This document shows positions 47,408-59,900 of a DNA stretch of 64,000 bases, one piece after another (position 1 is the stretch's first letter; each line of letters begins with the position of its first letter). The notes beneath the pieces were generated by a model. It saw nothing but the letters and a program-made list of their open reading frames with translations, made no database searches and was not told the DNA's origin. A program made the translations under genes and the position numbers. The stretch comes from Aldrovandia affinis (lineage: Eukaryota; Chordata; Actinopteri; Notacanthiformes; Halosauridae). The DNA lies in NCBI GenBank assembly GCA_029706075.1, contig JAINUG010000208.1:992001-1056000 (forward strand), written 5' to 3'.

Positions 47408-47451
47408 CTTTTCTACCTCTGCATGTCTGTGCCTGGTTCTTCTCCTACATA
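47408..47451 (-). CDS. Candidate second coding exon (44 nt) after the vexin-like exon
   Basis: A 44-nt segment lies between a strong acceptor (TTTCTTCAG) and a strong donor (AAG|GTGAGC). Joined in phase to the preceding vexin-like exon it stays open, encodes an Arg-rich peptide and ends in phase 0. Support rests on splice sites and phase; the peptide itself is not clearly recognisable as vexin. Confidence 0.4.
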
Positions 47452-47791
47452 CTGAAGAAATAAGAGGTTAGCATCAGGAACAACATTAAGAAAATTACAC
47501 AATTTTCTCATTAAGATGTCAAAAGGTTGAATGTCAGCAAATTGATTTCATGGAAATCCATGCATTTGTTGCACAATATGAATGAAAAATAGAATTGGAA
47601 AAGTAGCATTCACTCAGTTTAGTGCATTTCAAAGCTGCATATCCGTATTTTTATGCCACCTTTGCCCCCATTGCTGCAGAATGCTTTTTTGTGTGTGTTT
47701 TCCTCCATCCACCCCCCCCCCACATCCCCTGTAACCCCTTAATCCTACCCCACCCCCCTCCTCCAGTGCAGGTGTGGCAGGCTGTACTCAC

Positions 47792-47858
47792 TCTGTGGGG
47801 AGAAGACTGTGGTGAAGACCTCAAAGTGTTCATTGCTCTGCATGTAAATCTGCTGCAT
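47792..47858 (-). CDS. vxn: Vexin (VXN/C8orf46)-like first coding exon
   Basis: The ATG at 47858 opens 22 codons beginning MQQIY and containing EVFTTV, followed by a GT donor at 47791 (A|GTGAGT, phase 1). Human vexin, a small neural-differentiation protein, starts MHQIY and has EVFTTV at the same distance, as I recall it. VXN is the immediate neighbour of ADHFE1 in human, in the same relative orientation as here. A TATA-like box lies about 60 bases upstream. The remaining vexin exons were not recognised downstream; the Ty3/gypsy insertion at 40.5-46.2 kb lies in that direction. Confidence 0.6.
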
Positions 47859-47917
47859 CCTGTCCCCCTCTGCCTGCTGTCCCACAGCCACTGGCAGCCC
47901 TCCGCACTCTCTCCTGC

Positions 47918-47925
47918 CTTAAATA
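47918..47925 (-). promoter_or_regulatory. TATA-like box of the vexin-like gene
   Basis: On the minus strand the word TATTTAAG sits about 60 bases upstream of the vexin-like ATG. This spacing fits a TATA box with a short 5' leader. It is sequence evidence only. Confidence 0.4.
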
Positions 47926-47989
47926 CGCAAGTGTCGCTAATCCGCTGCGCCTCCAACTCTCTCTCTCACACACAAACACTTTCTCATGC

Positions 47990-48784
47990 CAAGGTTCAAT
48001 TATATTCCTTCCTTGAACTGGCCAACATCTCCCCCTCTATTTAGATCCTGCTTCAGCATTAAAGTGACAAAAACATCCATAGCATTATATATAAACCTGC
48101 AAGTGCAGAAACCTCACACGGTGATGATAATTGCCCACGGACAGAGCTGTGTGGGTCATGTACTAAAGTCAATAATTGGTGCCGTTAACGTGTCCTGCAA
48201 ATGCTGCAGCCACCCTTTTGATTGCTTCTCTTTTCACACATTAATTAGTGTGCGAATTGAACTTCTGCTGATCTGATCGCTGGACAAAGAAAAAACAACA
48301 AAAGCAAACCAAAAAGACGTAACAATTGAATAACCGTGTTATGTCATGTTTGCCCGGGGCTGCGTAGAATCCACCAGGCAGAGAATGAACTGAAGGTCAA
48401 CATGACCATCAATCTGGGGCTGATGGGTGTCCTATTTTACTGAGGAAACGCTGGGCAGCAGCAGGCCCTGCCCTGGGCTGGGCTGGTATCAGTCAACAGC
48501 TGGAGATGATCTGGTGTGCTAAATGCACTAGCCTCCATATGCCTGCCATCATTTTAAACACTTATTTATGTATTTATTCAAAGTGCCTTGCAACATAGTG
48601 CATACAGTGTGCATACAGTGTTAGACATATAACAGAACAGATGCAACAATTGACTAGCACAATCAAAACATGTTCCAACAAATGACAAAGTGTCATACTG
48701 AAGAAATATTAAGTATTATAAATATTAAATATTAATTAAGTCCATGGTGAAGATATATGTAATATAGAATTTCATTTCAATATT
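47990..48784. other. Upstream flank of the vexin-like gene
   Basis: No gene seen. A SINE-like segment at 48550-48740 (ATTTATTCAAAGTGCCTTGC, GACTAGCACAATCAAAACA) resembles the one at 20745-20945. Confidence 0.4.
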
Positions 48785-48995
48785 TTATATGGCGAGCCCT
48801 ATTCTCCATGGCTGCTATGGTTATGTCATTTACTTCTGCGCTTCTCGGCAAGCTTGTGCTGGCTCTCCCTCCCCCTGGGGTGGACAGCCAAAATGCCGGA
48901 GCCAGGCTGGTGCAGCCGGGGATCGAACGCCGGTCGCAGTGGGCAACCTGCACTCTGGGCGAGTGTTTTTACCATTACACCACCCAAGGCCCCCC
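48785..48995 (-). mobile_element. tRNA-derived SINE
   Basis: Read on the minus strand from about 48990: GGGTGGTGTAATGGTAAAAAC (A box region) and GCGTTCGATCCCC (B box) are spaced as in a tRNA. A GC-rich body matches the elements at 28795-29145 and 16735-17120. Confidence 0.65.
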
Positions 48996-49356
48996 AGTGT
49001 AACACATATTTTGTACTATCCTAACCTACACAGTGACAGCACATAAAAATGATCTGAGGCTTAAATCTGGAATGACACAAAACATCTCACAATTTATGTT
49101 GCACATTTTCACCATAGGAGTCACTGTAGTGCATTGCTCTATTGCTCATCTATAATATAGGTGAAACCGTGAAGCACAGAAGCCCCCACCCCCCCACTCA
49201 TTCTCCAGTTCTGCTCCTCTGATAGGGCTATACAATGCCCAGTTAGCATCATTGAGACTATACAGTCTCAATGATGCTAGTGGTCAATTCCACTGAAAGG
49301 GCCAATTGTTCTTCAAGTCAATTCTTCTAAATTACAGGGACCCCAGGTGCATATCA

Positions 49357-50985
49357 AAGTCAAAGTCAAAGTCAAGTCAACTTTATTGTCAATCACTGTA
49401 TATACACGACATACAGGGATTGAAATTGCGTTACTCTCTCATCCATAGTGCAGTTTAAAATGAGTGCAAACAACAAACAACACACACACAATACAAAAAC
49501 ACACAATATAAAATCTAAAAATGGTGATAAATATAAATATAAAATATGTACATGGTGCAAATGAATACTGTGCAAATATGGATATAAGTTACAGTTACAG
49601 TGCAATAGCAGTATTGATTCAAGTAGTATAGGATCTAGGTAAAGTGGCTGTTGCCAATAGTCTGTGCATGTGGGGGACGGAGGTCAGGTCAGGGGGGCAG
49701 TGTTCACCGTAGTGGTGTCATAGTCCAGAGTCTGTGGGAGCAGGGGGCAGAGGAGGAAGGGAGAGAAGGGGGGGGAGAGTTGGAAGAGAGTTCAGCTTCC
49801 TGACAGCCTGATGGATGAAACTGTCTCTCAGTCTGCTGGTCCTTGCCAGGAGGCTCCTCATTCTCCTCCCGGACGGCAGGAGACTGAAGAGGCGGTGTGA
49901 GGGGTGGGTGGAGTCACCTGCAGCGCAGAGTGCTTTGCGGACCAGGCGTGTGTTGTAAATGTCCTGGAGGGAGGCTCCAATGGCCTTCTCAGCTGCTCTC
50001 ACTATGCGCTGCAGGGACTTACGATTGGCCTCAGTACACCCTCCGTACCACACCATTATGCAGCTGGTCAGGATGCTCTTAATGGTGCCCCGGTAGAAGG
50101 AGCGCATGATGGGGGCTGGGGCTCTAGCTCTTTTCAGTTTGCGGAGGAAGTACAGGCGCTGCTGAGCCTTCTTGGCCAGTGATGCGGTGTTGATGTTCCA
50201 GGAGAGGTCCTCTGTGATGTGCACACCCAGGAACTTGGTGCTGCTCACTCTCTCCACCGCAACATCGTTGATGGTCAGTGGAGGGTGCTGGGTGTGAGCT
50301 CTCCTGAAGTCGACAACAGTCTCCTTTGTCTTCTCCACATTGAGAATGAGGTTGTTGTCACTGCACCATCTGGTCAGTTGGCTCACCTCGTCTCTGTAGT
50401 TAACCTCATCGTTGTTGTTGATGAGTCCCACCACAGTTGTGTCGTCTGCAAACTTGACGAAGAGGTTGGAGCTGTGTTTTGGTGTGCAGTTGTGGGTCAG
50501 TAGCGTGAAGAGCAGGGGGCTAAGCACACATCCCTGGGGGGCCCCCGTGTTCAGTGTGATGGTGCTGGATGTGTTGCCGCCGACCCGAACTGCCTGTGGT
50601 CTCCCAGTCAGGAAGTCCAACAGCCAGTTGCACAGAGAGGTGTTCAGCCCCAGACGGTCCAGTTTCTGTATCAGCTGTTGGGGGATGATTGTGTTGAATG
50701 CTGAACTGAAGTCAATGAACAGCATCCTCACGTATGAGTCCTTGGATTCCAGGTGGGTGAGAGCTGAGTGGAAGGCGGTGGAGATTGCGTCATCAGTGGA
50801 CCTGTTGGCCCGATATGCAAACTGGAAGGGGTCCAGGGAAGGAGGGAGGAGGGATTTGATGTGCTGCATGACTAACCGTTCGAAGCACTTCATGATGATG
50901 GGAGTCAGTGCCACGGGACGATAGTCATTGAAGCCAGATGGAGAAGCCTTCTTCGGTACCGGGATGATGGTGGTATATGGTACAA
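49357..50985 (-). mobile_element. Rex/CR1-like LINE with long open reverse transcriptase
   Basis: On the minus strand an uninterrupted frame runs from about 50985 to 49718 (398 codons from the first Met). It includes [20 protein letters not shown] upstream of that Met, [24 protein letters not shown] and the catalytic FADDT, plus the thumb and C-terminal region. The endonuclease domain is missing, so it is 5'-truncated. The 3' UTR ends at a GACTTTGACTTTGA-type repeat tail near 49357. The open frame suggests a fairly recent insertion. The clade name is by resemblance only. Confidence 0.85.
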
Positions 50986-50989
50986 CACC

Positions 50990-53210
50990 TTCCTTTGGAG
51001 ATGTTTCATGTGAGAATAGGATGGGCAGGAGGCATGGACCTCACAAAGATAGCAATTGATGGAGTATTTATACAGGCTCAGATCTGTGTGGGATCCCAAC
51101 AGATTTTTGGAGGCCTGAAAAAGCCAGTTAATCCAGCCCAGATTTGGGGGTAGCAGAGTGTGGTAACTGGCCTTAGCTCCGGGAGAAGCGCTCCTTGTGC
51201 CTCCTTTTTGGTGCATGGTACAGGAGGGTGTGAGATTAATGAGCTGTGCATTTCCCCCCTGTGTCACTCCCTCACCTGGGCGTGGGTAACGTTGCCAAAT
51301 ACAAAGACACAGGTTTTAAACAAATATAGATGGCGCAGCTGAGTTGCTATTTCCCCAACCAGTGTTGGTGTTTATTTATAGAGTGCAGGATATTTACAGT
51401 GGTCATCGACTTTTAAACAGACGTTACGTAAAACAAAACAACTTAAACTCACAAAAACAAGGTAAACGTTCATGAACCCTAACTTCTTTTCTGCCAATCT
51501 GTCCCACCACATTACAGGACCTTTTCTCACTTAAATCCCAGCTTCTCTCTCCTTGAGGCAGAGGCAGAGCTACTTTATACAGGTAGACCCTCCCCCCAAC
51601 CAATCCAACACAAAAACATGGGTTCTCAATAATCAATCATCTTCATCATATTATTGTTTTACATTTCTATTACTTTATAGTGCAGAATAACATTCATGAG
51701 GAACATGCCACCTAAACATTATAATGCACTTTCATTTTCCACAATTTATTTCCCTTTAATATAATTTCCTTGGAAAACCCCTACTTCAATGGGTTTTCCC
51801 AAATTGCAAGAACTTTGCATGCGCCAACATTGGAGTCAGGCACAATAAAGCCAGCTCCAGTTTCCCTGGCTCAGTTTGGGTCCTACGCTACCTGTAGGAA
51901 TCAGGAAGTGCTTGCGCAGCAGTAACCAACCCGGAAGCAACAAGGTAATGTTCAGCTTCTCCAACAAGAATGCTAAGTAAAATAAAAGATGTTTGCAATG
52001 CAAAATACAAGGTGTGTATGTGTATGCTTTTATCGTATTTATAGCGTAACTGTGTTTGCGTGTGCACTTCGCGAATGTACAGTTGGCGTGCTAAATGTTT
52101 AGAGATAATCTTTTCGGTAGTACTTTAGCTAGCTTAGCTTGATAGAGAAATTCTGTGTTTAAAAATTGTTTCTGAATAACTTCACATACTTGTACTGTTT
52201 TGCATGGGTAGCTGACAGTCAACAGAGCAGTGTGCCTTGCCAAAAGATATGAGGTTCTCCCAGAGATGGGAAAATAAATGTCTTGTGACCGGTGAGTGGG
52301 CGAGGCTAGGGCATCTGTCTAGGGGTGGCTATTGTGTATAAGAAGTGTTCTCTCCGGAAATGATTTGTTCATTGCCTGGCAGGGAGGCAGTGAACCCTGA
52401 ATGCATTTGGTTAAATAAACTCTGTTGAAAATTGGTTGAATGTTCTGTTTTCTCGTTTGGTGCAAGTGTTCTCTATTCACTTTGAAGGTCTTCTGAATTT
52501 TGTGAACCTAACAAGCTCCTATTTGAATAAATGGCTAAATGAGTGAGGTGTTGAAATGGACTTGTATGAATGAAAATGGCGCGCATGAGGGTCCAACTGA
52601 GAAAACGGTGTGTGTGTGTGACCTTGCCGCTCACTAGTGACGAGCTACTTCGTCACACCCTGTGAAAGGATGTGTGTGAGGACTGAAGGGACAGGAGTGT
52701 CAGTTCAGGTGAGCCTGGCAATTCTGTTTAAGGAGCACTGAGATCACATTTTACACATGCACAAACACACATATATACACAAAAACACATTCAACACACT
52801 CATATGCACTCTCACATTCATTTTGAAATCAACACTTTCCAAATGCACTGAAGCCATCTTTATTCCCAACTCTGCTTCTCTACCTTCTCCGTCTCTCTCC
52901 CATCTCCCTAAATCACTCAATTGTCTCTTGGCTATTCCATTCACACAACATGCTGCAGAGTTAAACCACTTAAATGTACCTTCAGTCCTCTCTTTACATA
53001 AGGAGTAACGTCCCATAATCTGTAAACCAGATTACAGAATTGATACTTTTAGGAAAATCAGCCCTGTACTTATAGCAGGACTATTCTTATTCAGTGAAAG
53101 TGGAACATGAAGACACACTTCTGCAAAGCAGCTACATAACACAAGCTCTCAAAGATGAAAGACAAGAAGCCCTTAGAAGATATTTTAATCAAATCCCCTG
53201 ACATGATTCA
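50990..53210. other. Intergenic region 3' of ADHFE1
   Basis: No gene recognised. AATAAA and TATA-like words at 52270-52440 give part of the stretch an LTR-like look, but no TG..CA ends or target duplication were found. Confidence 0.35.
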
Positions 53211-53214
53211 CCAT

Positions 53215-53305
53215 ATTGCAAAATCAGAATCAGATTTATTGTCGCCAAGTACATATACCATATACAAGGAATTTAACTTGGTGAAAATGCATACAAATGC
53301 AATGC
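53215..53305. mobile_element. LINE 3' tail (AATCAGATTTATTGTCGCCAAG type)
   Basis: AAAATCAGAATCAGATTTATTG and GCCAAGTACATATAC are the standard 3' end of teleost Rex-type LINEs; nothing else of the element remains. Confidence 0.5.
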
Positions 53306-53952
53306 AAACAGCATGTAGACACATGTATACAATATTTACACTGTTGATTTACAATGTTAAATCAACAGTGTACCACCATATGGCTCAATTAATTTGGTTA
53401 AAAGATTCACTTATCCAGGGTGACTTACAGAACACAGCTTACATTCACCATGTCAGCCATTGTATATTTAATGAAGCAATCTGCTGAACGGTACAACGGC
53501 AGGGTCCCATGTGTGATTAAACCCTGCAACCTTATGTTTATACGCCCAGGTCTTTTGCCACTTCTCCACACTGCTGGCCTACTGTATGAAATCAAAATGG
53601 AGTTCAAAACTTGGAACTAATTTCAAATTAATTTTGAAGCATAAAGCACTTCAGGCTTAGAAGGAATATAATTTGTTAAAACTCCAGTGTACAAACAAAA
53701 GATCAAAGGGATACAGCAGCTCTTCTCTCTCAAACCCACCGTAGAGAGCCTGGAGCTCTGGCACATTAATAGTGTGGTAATAAATCCGGTAGGCCCAAGC
53801 CCCTCCCACACTGTACAGTCAATAACACCTGACCTCTGACCATGATTATTTAAAAAGCAAAACAACTTGAAAAATGCTGGTAATATAACAAATTAGCAGA
53901 TTTGGGTGAAAAAAGACTGGAGAGAGCCAATGACGGAGTAGCGACACATTCC

Positions 53953-56900
53953 TCAGTACAGCCTCATAGACGCCTCAAACAGGTTTGCCAAGTCCTCCTC
54001 TGTGTGTGACCTTGGAGACAATTTAGTCACCCTCTCCTGCAAAGGAAGTGAGAGAGCACAGGAACAAAATCACTTGCAATGATAAAGAAAACCTGACAGA
54101 GCCTAGCCATGGGCCTAAAGTACACCTACTTTAAAACGGACCGAATTGACACATTTCCATACATTTTTGTTCATTAAAATGCAGCTGTCCACATTTACTG
54201 CCACAGTACTGTACTTGGTCTTGCCCCTTCACAAATATTCAAGACGCATCAAATTGGAACGTTTTGGCTTCAACAGCAGGGAGACAGAACATTCAGTGTT
54301 AAGAATATGGATCTGAATATCTAGTGTGTCCACAGAGTCTGTGGTGTTACTTCAAAGAGATAGCGGATTCTGTATTGTAAAACACATGCATGGGCATACC
54401 AACAGAGAGCTGTGGTGACTTCTACCATTTAGAACAATACTCAAGCTGATGGGCATGAGGCGTGCACAAAGCCTAAATCCCCTGTCACCCCCCCTCCTTG
54501 CCTGAGGTATAGTTCCTTTCACCAGTGCAGGAATGTCCTCTTTGGTGTACCCAATCGCACCCAGGCCATCGTCCACCTCCAGGTCATAGAGGAACTGGCG
54601 CAGGGTGTCTGCCAGCACCAGCCCCGCATCCTCTTTCTTAGCAGCACTCACGTCCACCCCTGAGGAGAGAAATAGGGGCCGGTTGTCATGCAGTCAGGGG
54701 TCACAGGTCCAGGAGAGGTGACATACCACCTGACCAATAAAAGCCATTTCTCAAAAGTAAGAAAGGGTGGCACACACCTTGCTTAGACACTGGGTCTTTC
54801 TGTAGTGACATGCTCTGAGGCCTGGCAGATATGGCGGCGTATAAGCGGCCATAGATTCACCCAGTGATGGAGGGTATCCCTGCCTGCGCCAGATGGTGCA
54901 TCCCTCCAATGCAACGGCTGTACAGCTCAGCAGGTGGAGCGTGCAGTGAAAAGAGGTTTCCTGCATTACTGTGTAGACCTTACCCAGTATCTGCGCGGCC
55001 TCTAGGTGGCGCTCCGGACACATGGTGGCAGTGAAGGTGAACACAGCAGGGGAGGTCAGCACCACTGACAGGCCGTGTGGCTGCGGGGGGGGCGACACAC
55101 AATACACAGAACAGCACTCGCCTATATAAAACTTCCCAACTGACAATTTTTAATTTGTTTTTTAATTATATTTTTATAATTTGGGAGAGCGCAGACAAGC
55201 ACATGCCCTCCTCCATAACATGCAAGGTCAAGCCACCGCTTATTTTCACTCCACAGTCCACCTGTTAAGCACAGATATTGAAGAGGACACGTCACATGCC
55301 GCTGGTCCAGGCAGACCGTGGACACACGATTGACCAGAGGGGGTTGGTGGTGCGTGATGAGACACAAACGTTCTACTGACTGCTGCTACTGCTACAGCCA
55401 ATTGTGTGCTGTACTGCGGGGCTGTCGGTCAAAGCCGCCGGCAAATCATCTTTAAATCACAAACAAGTGTATAAAATTTTCTGTGGATCACAGGATGTAA
55501 TAAGGACTTCCTGTGAACGCTATGCGGTATATGGATGAATGCGTTAGTGTGTGTTGGGCTGCACGACGGATAACAGGAACATGAAGCAGTGCCCCACCAC
55601 TAAGGGATGGTCCACATTGTAGCCCTTGGCTTTGAAGGTCTTCACGTTTCCCGCGATGGGATAAGACATTCCATGACTGTGTAAAAAAAAAAATATATAT
55701 ATATAAATAACGAAAGCGTCAATCCTTATACAATTACCCTTAAACCTTGTTTTCTTTTGTGATTATCTTGGTACAGGAATGCTTTTCATTCTCCTTTTGG
55801 TATTTTACCATAGGTGGACGCCAGCATTGCCAAATCCAATCCCAGCAAAGACACTGGCCAGGTGCATGCTGGACCGGGCCTTCAAATCCTCAGGGTCCCT
55901 CACGGCCCTGAAGGGAGGGGGGGATGACATCATTGTGTGGGGGTTAATTGGTTAGCTCAAAGTGATAGTGCTGTCAACTTCCACATCTATTGGAGCTCGT
56001 ATAATAGATGACCAACAGCAGACTTCAACATTTATTCATTCAGCCAGTAAATGCCTGACGTGATGCATACATTATTATCTAAATTGTGTTGTTTAGTTAA
56101 AGCGAGAGAGGGGGACAGAGAGACAGAGATGTAGAGAGTGAGAGGGTGAGAGAAAGAAGAGATCACATTTGGTTTCCTAGTCATTTTTAAGCCTGTTAAT
56201 TTGTGCTTATTTAACCACTTAATCCCAGCTGATGTTCCTGTAAACGCAACATGACAATGAATGAGGCACGGAGTGAGTACACGCGTATAAAAAAAATTGA
56301 TGGACCTTGTCTATGCTTTTAAGTTCATTTACTTGATATCAAAGGACGCCAGCTTTCCTAGCAGAGACATTGGGTTTGGCTGTTCATTATCCTTTCATAT
56401 CAAATAAATGAACTTTGACAAAGTCCGTATTTCGCATGCGTGTGCACCCAATCTGTGCCTCATTTGCATCGTCTATTAGTAGACTTTTCTGGGTAAGCAC
56501 CCCAGCTCACCAGATTACCACTTTCTGCTTGGTGCAGGGACACTGGCTTCCTTGAAACATGAAAATGAACAAACAGGAGTCATATACAGGAGAACATACC
56601 ATGAGTTGGAATAAATAAATAAAATCTATCCATCTACAGAGGCTTATCTAGGGTCAGGCGACAGTGGCGGACGGGGTATGTTGTTGGAACCGCACCGTTT
56701 CATGAATTTGGCCACGATGTGCAGGGCGTGCCGGGACCAGACGTCGCTCACCGGGTTGCTGCCCTGGTAGGCGGGCCGGCTGATGGGGTTCGGGGGACAG
56801 GGGCTGCGCATGCTGTAGGGCAATGCTGTGTAGGACTCCAAGGCGTGGCTGCGTGGGGGAACACAGAGACAGCGGTAAGGGCTTACCGCCAGTGTGGACC

Positions 56901-59900
56901 CCCACCCTCCCCTGGCACCCAGGAGTTTCCAGAAACCCCCTCCTCCCTCCCCTGGGCCAATGGGCCTCTCTGATCAGTCTCCGCCGGTCTCTGGGTCGAA
57001 CTGGCGGTCTATCTGCAAACTTGTTAGCGACAATTGGAGGAAAGTTAGGAGGATTATATCAGGACAGTGACCTGATTGGTTGAATCATAAATTTGCAGAT
57101 GATACAAAACTGGGAGGCTTAGCAAATACTCAGGAATCTACTAAAGTAATCCAAGACGATCTGAATAGAATCCAGAAATGGGCAGAAACCTGGCAAATGA
57201 AATTTATAAGCACCTGGTCGTGGCAAAAGCCCATAGACACAGGGGGCTGCTGTGTGGCCCATCCTCTTAAGACAATGGGTTTCAGGGCATAGATCCGCCT
57301 CCACTGTTTGGTATCGAACCCTGACTTTGCCAGGGCAGACTGCCCCACAGGGCAGCATGTAATTGGCCATAGGGCGCCTGCAGTCTGCAGGAAGTGAACT
57401 CCACCGATGCAACGATAGTCCAGCTGGGGGACTGCAAAGTGAAAAGAAGCGGCGGCTAGCAGCACGCATGCACACGCTTGTATGCCCGCTCTGCTGAATT
57501 GACAAGGAGGACATTGCAGCAACGAGACACAGTCCTACGAATACAAAAGGACATTCCAAATTGGGAGAAAAACTAAAAAAATCTACTTAAAAACAAAAGG
57601 CGTGCAGGACCCTGTGGCCCTCCAGGACCAGGACCAAGGCAGCGCTGAGGTAATCAGGGAGGCCGTACCAGAGGACGTCAAAGCCACTGTTGGCGGCCAC
57701 CCGCTGGGGCATGTGCAGAGTATGCAGAGGATCCACCATGCCGAGTGTTGGTCTGATGGCCCTGCTGGCGATGCCTGGACATTGGAGAGTGGACAGACAG
57801 ACAGACAATCTGTAACAATCAGAAAATTGTATCTCTCCTGATTGATCCTAAATTGAACCATTTTAATAATACAAAATCGTCACAAGATTAGTATCTGCTG
57901 TGACCTGAGGAGTGTTTGCAGGTGCTCGTGGAAAAAAAGCTTGTCTATGTGAAAAAAAGATCACTGCCACGCTGCCACGCTGCCATCTTGCAAAAAAGAC
58001 ATTTCAGTCTATGACCTTCACCGTAGCAAGAATTTTGATTTTAAAATAGTCTTTTTTTTTTCTCAAGATGGCAGTGCTGTGGTGAATTAATTTTTACACA
58101 ATAAAAAAACAAAACAAGAATAAGATCCAACTATATCACAATACAACAGACTACATGTAATTTACTGCTTGAATCACTACCAAAACCAAATTAAACAATT
58201 TTATTTAAATATTTGTATTAAAATGTAAATGTTATAAGCTCATTGTAAAATATTGCACACCTGAGAAAATTAGCTATTGATATTGATATTTTTACACTGG
58301 AATAATGTTTGATTTCTGAAAACCATCTGAAAAACATACTGTAGGCTTGGAGATCATGGGGCTACCTTACTGAAGTAAAACAGGTTCAAGAGTATAGATT
58401 GGAGATTATTACAGTGTATGTTACGCACCGGTTTTTGCTTTCAAAGCTTCATAGTCAAAAATGGCAACTCCTGTTGTTTCACTTCCTGTTCCAGCTGTTG
58501 TAGGCACTGGTGGGTTGGGGATTAGGGGGTGGGGTTCAAAGAAGAAACCATTCAGAAGTCACTGTCATTAGGTAAAACTGCAGAAACACTCCACTTCACT
58601 TTTACCCAAACCATTCAAAGAGGTGTGAAATCTATAGAATTTGGTTGTTGTTGTATAACCATTTCTGAAAGTATAAAGGTTCCTATTGAAAAAATTTAAA
58701 TCAATAAAACTGTCAAGTAAAACGTATTTTATGAAAAAATGAGAACATTCTCCATATTTTTATCTTTGCTAACTGAATACTCATTTTTCTCTGACTTGAA
58801 ATCACATTTAAATCCCTTGATGTGAACTCGCTGAGCATTTTTTATGCTAGTCTAAGATAAAATGAGGTGACAGGGTTAGCTAACTGAAGAACACACTCAA
58901 AACACTGATCCTCAGACAGGAGGTACCTGCAATCAGCGGCTTCAGTGGCCCCGTAATTGGCTTTCCCTTTCCAATGGGAGCATTCACAAAGTCCAGGAAG
59001 TCCGCCTCTGGGTGGCAGGCGTAGAGATTGGCTGCTTTGCAGGTGTCAATCACAGAGCCCCCTCCCACAGCTACATAAGCGTCGAAAGCTCCTCCTTTTG
59101 CAAAACCTATGGCCTCTTTAAAACTGTGAAAGCGAGAGCAGGCACAGATGGTCAGCACTGCGCTCTTCCTTCTTCTCTACTTCCTTACTGTAGGACAGGG
59201 GTGTCAAACTCATTCCATCGTGGGCCGAGTGTATGCAGGTTTTTGTTGCAACCAGTGCACAACACCAGGTGATTTCAATTAGTTCCCCTCCTTGGTTGAA
59301 GAAGGAAGCTAATTAGCTAAATCACCTGGTGTAGTGCACTGGTTGCAACAAAAACCTGCATACACTCGGCCCACGATGGAATGAGTTTGACACCCCTGCT
59401 CTAGGACGTGGGCGGCCAACTGTGGTCCTGGTGAGTCACAGGCTATGCTGGTTTTCATTGTTACTTAATTAATCAATCAATGCAGTTGATTACACAATTA
59501 TTTCATGTCAAACTGGTTTCTTGAATCTATGAAAACAAATCCTGCAGACCTTGCAGCTCTCCTGAATTACTCACATGCTGTGCATTTTGAACAGAACTAG
59601 GCGTATTTATATCAAACTTTAAATGACAAAGAAGGATACAACAGTGCCCCATCCATGCTTCGAACCCCTGACCACCGAGTTTTGCCAAGCCCAGGTTCTT
59701 AATAACTGCCATGGCACACTTAGATAAGAGAGAGAAAAAGCTAACCTGGCATCCGTGGGCTCCACCCGAACTTTGTCGTAGCACTTGTAGGTGACCCCAT
59801 GCTTGGCCAGAGAGTCCAACACAGCTTTGACTGGAGGGAGGCGGGTTAAGTTACTGTCCGTCATCAGACAAACGTTCCGGGCTCCCAGGTTCTGGAGATC

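Noticed and set aside
52230..52460. Candidate solo LTR or short gene 3' of ADHFE1
   Set aside because: AATAAA and promoter-like words are present, but there are no TG..CA ends, target duplication or conserved frame.
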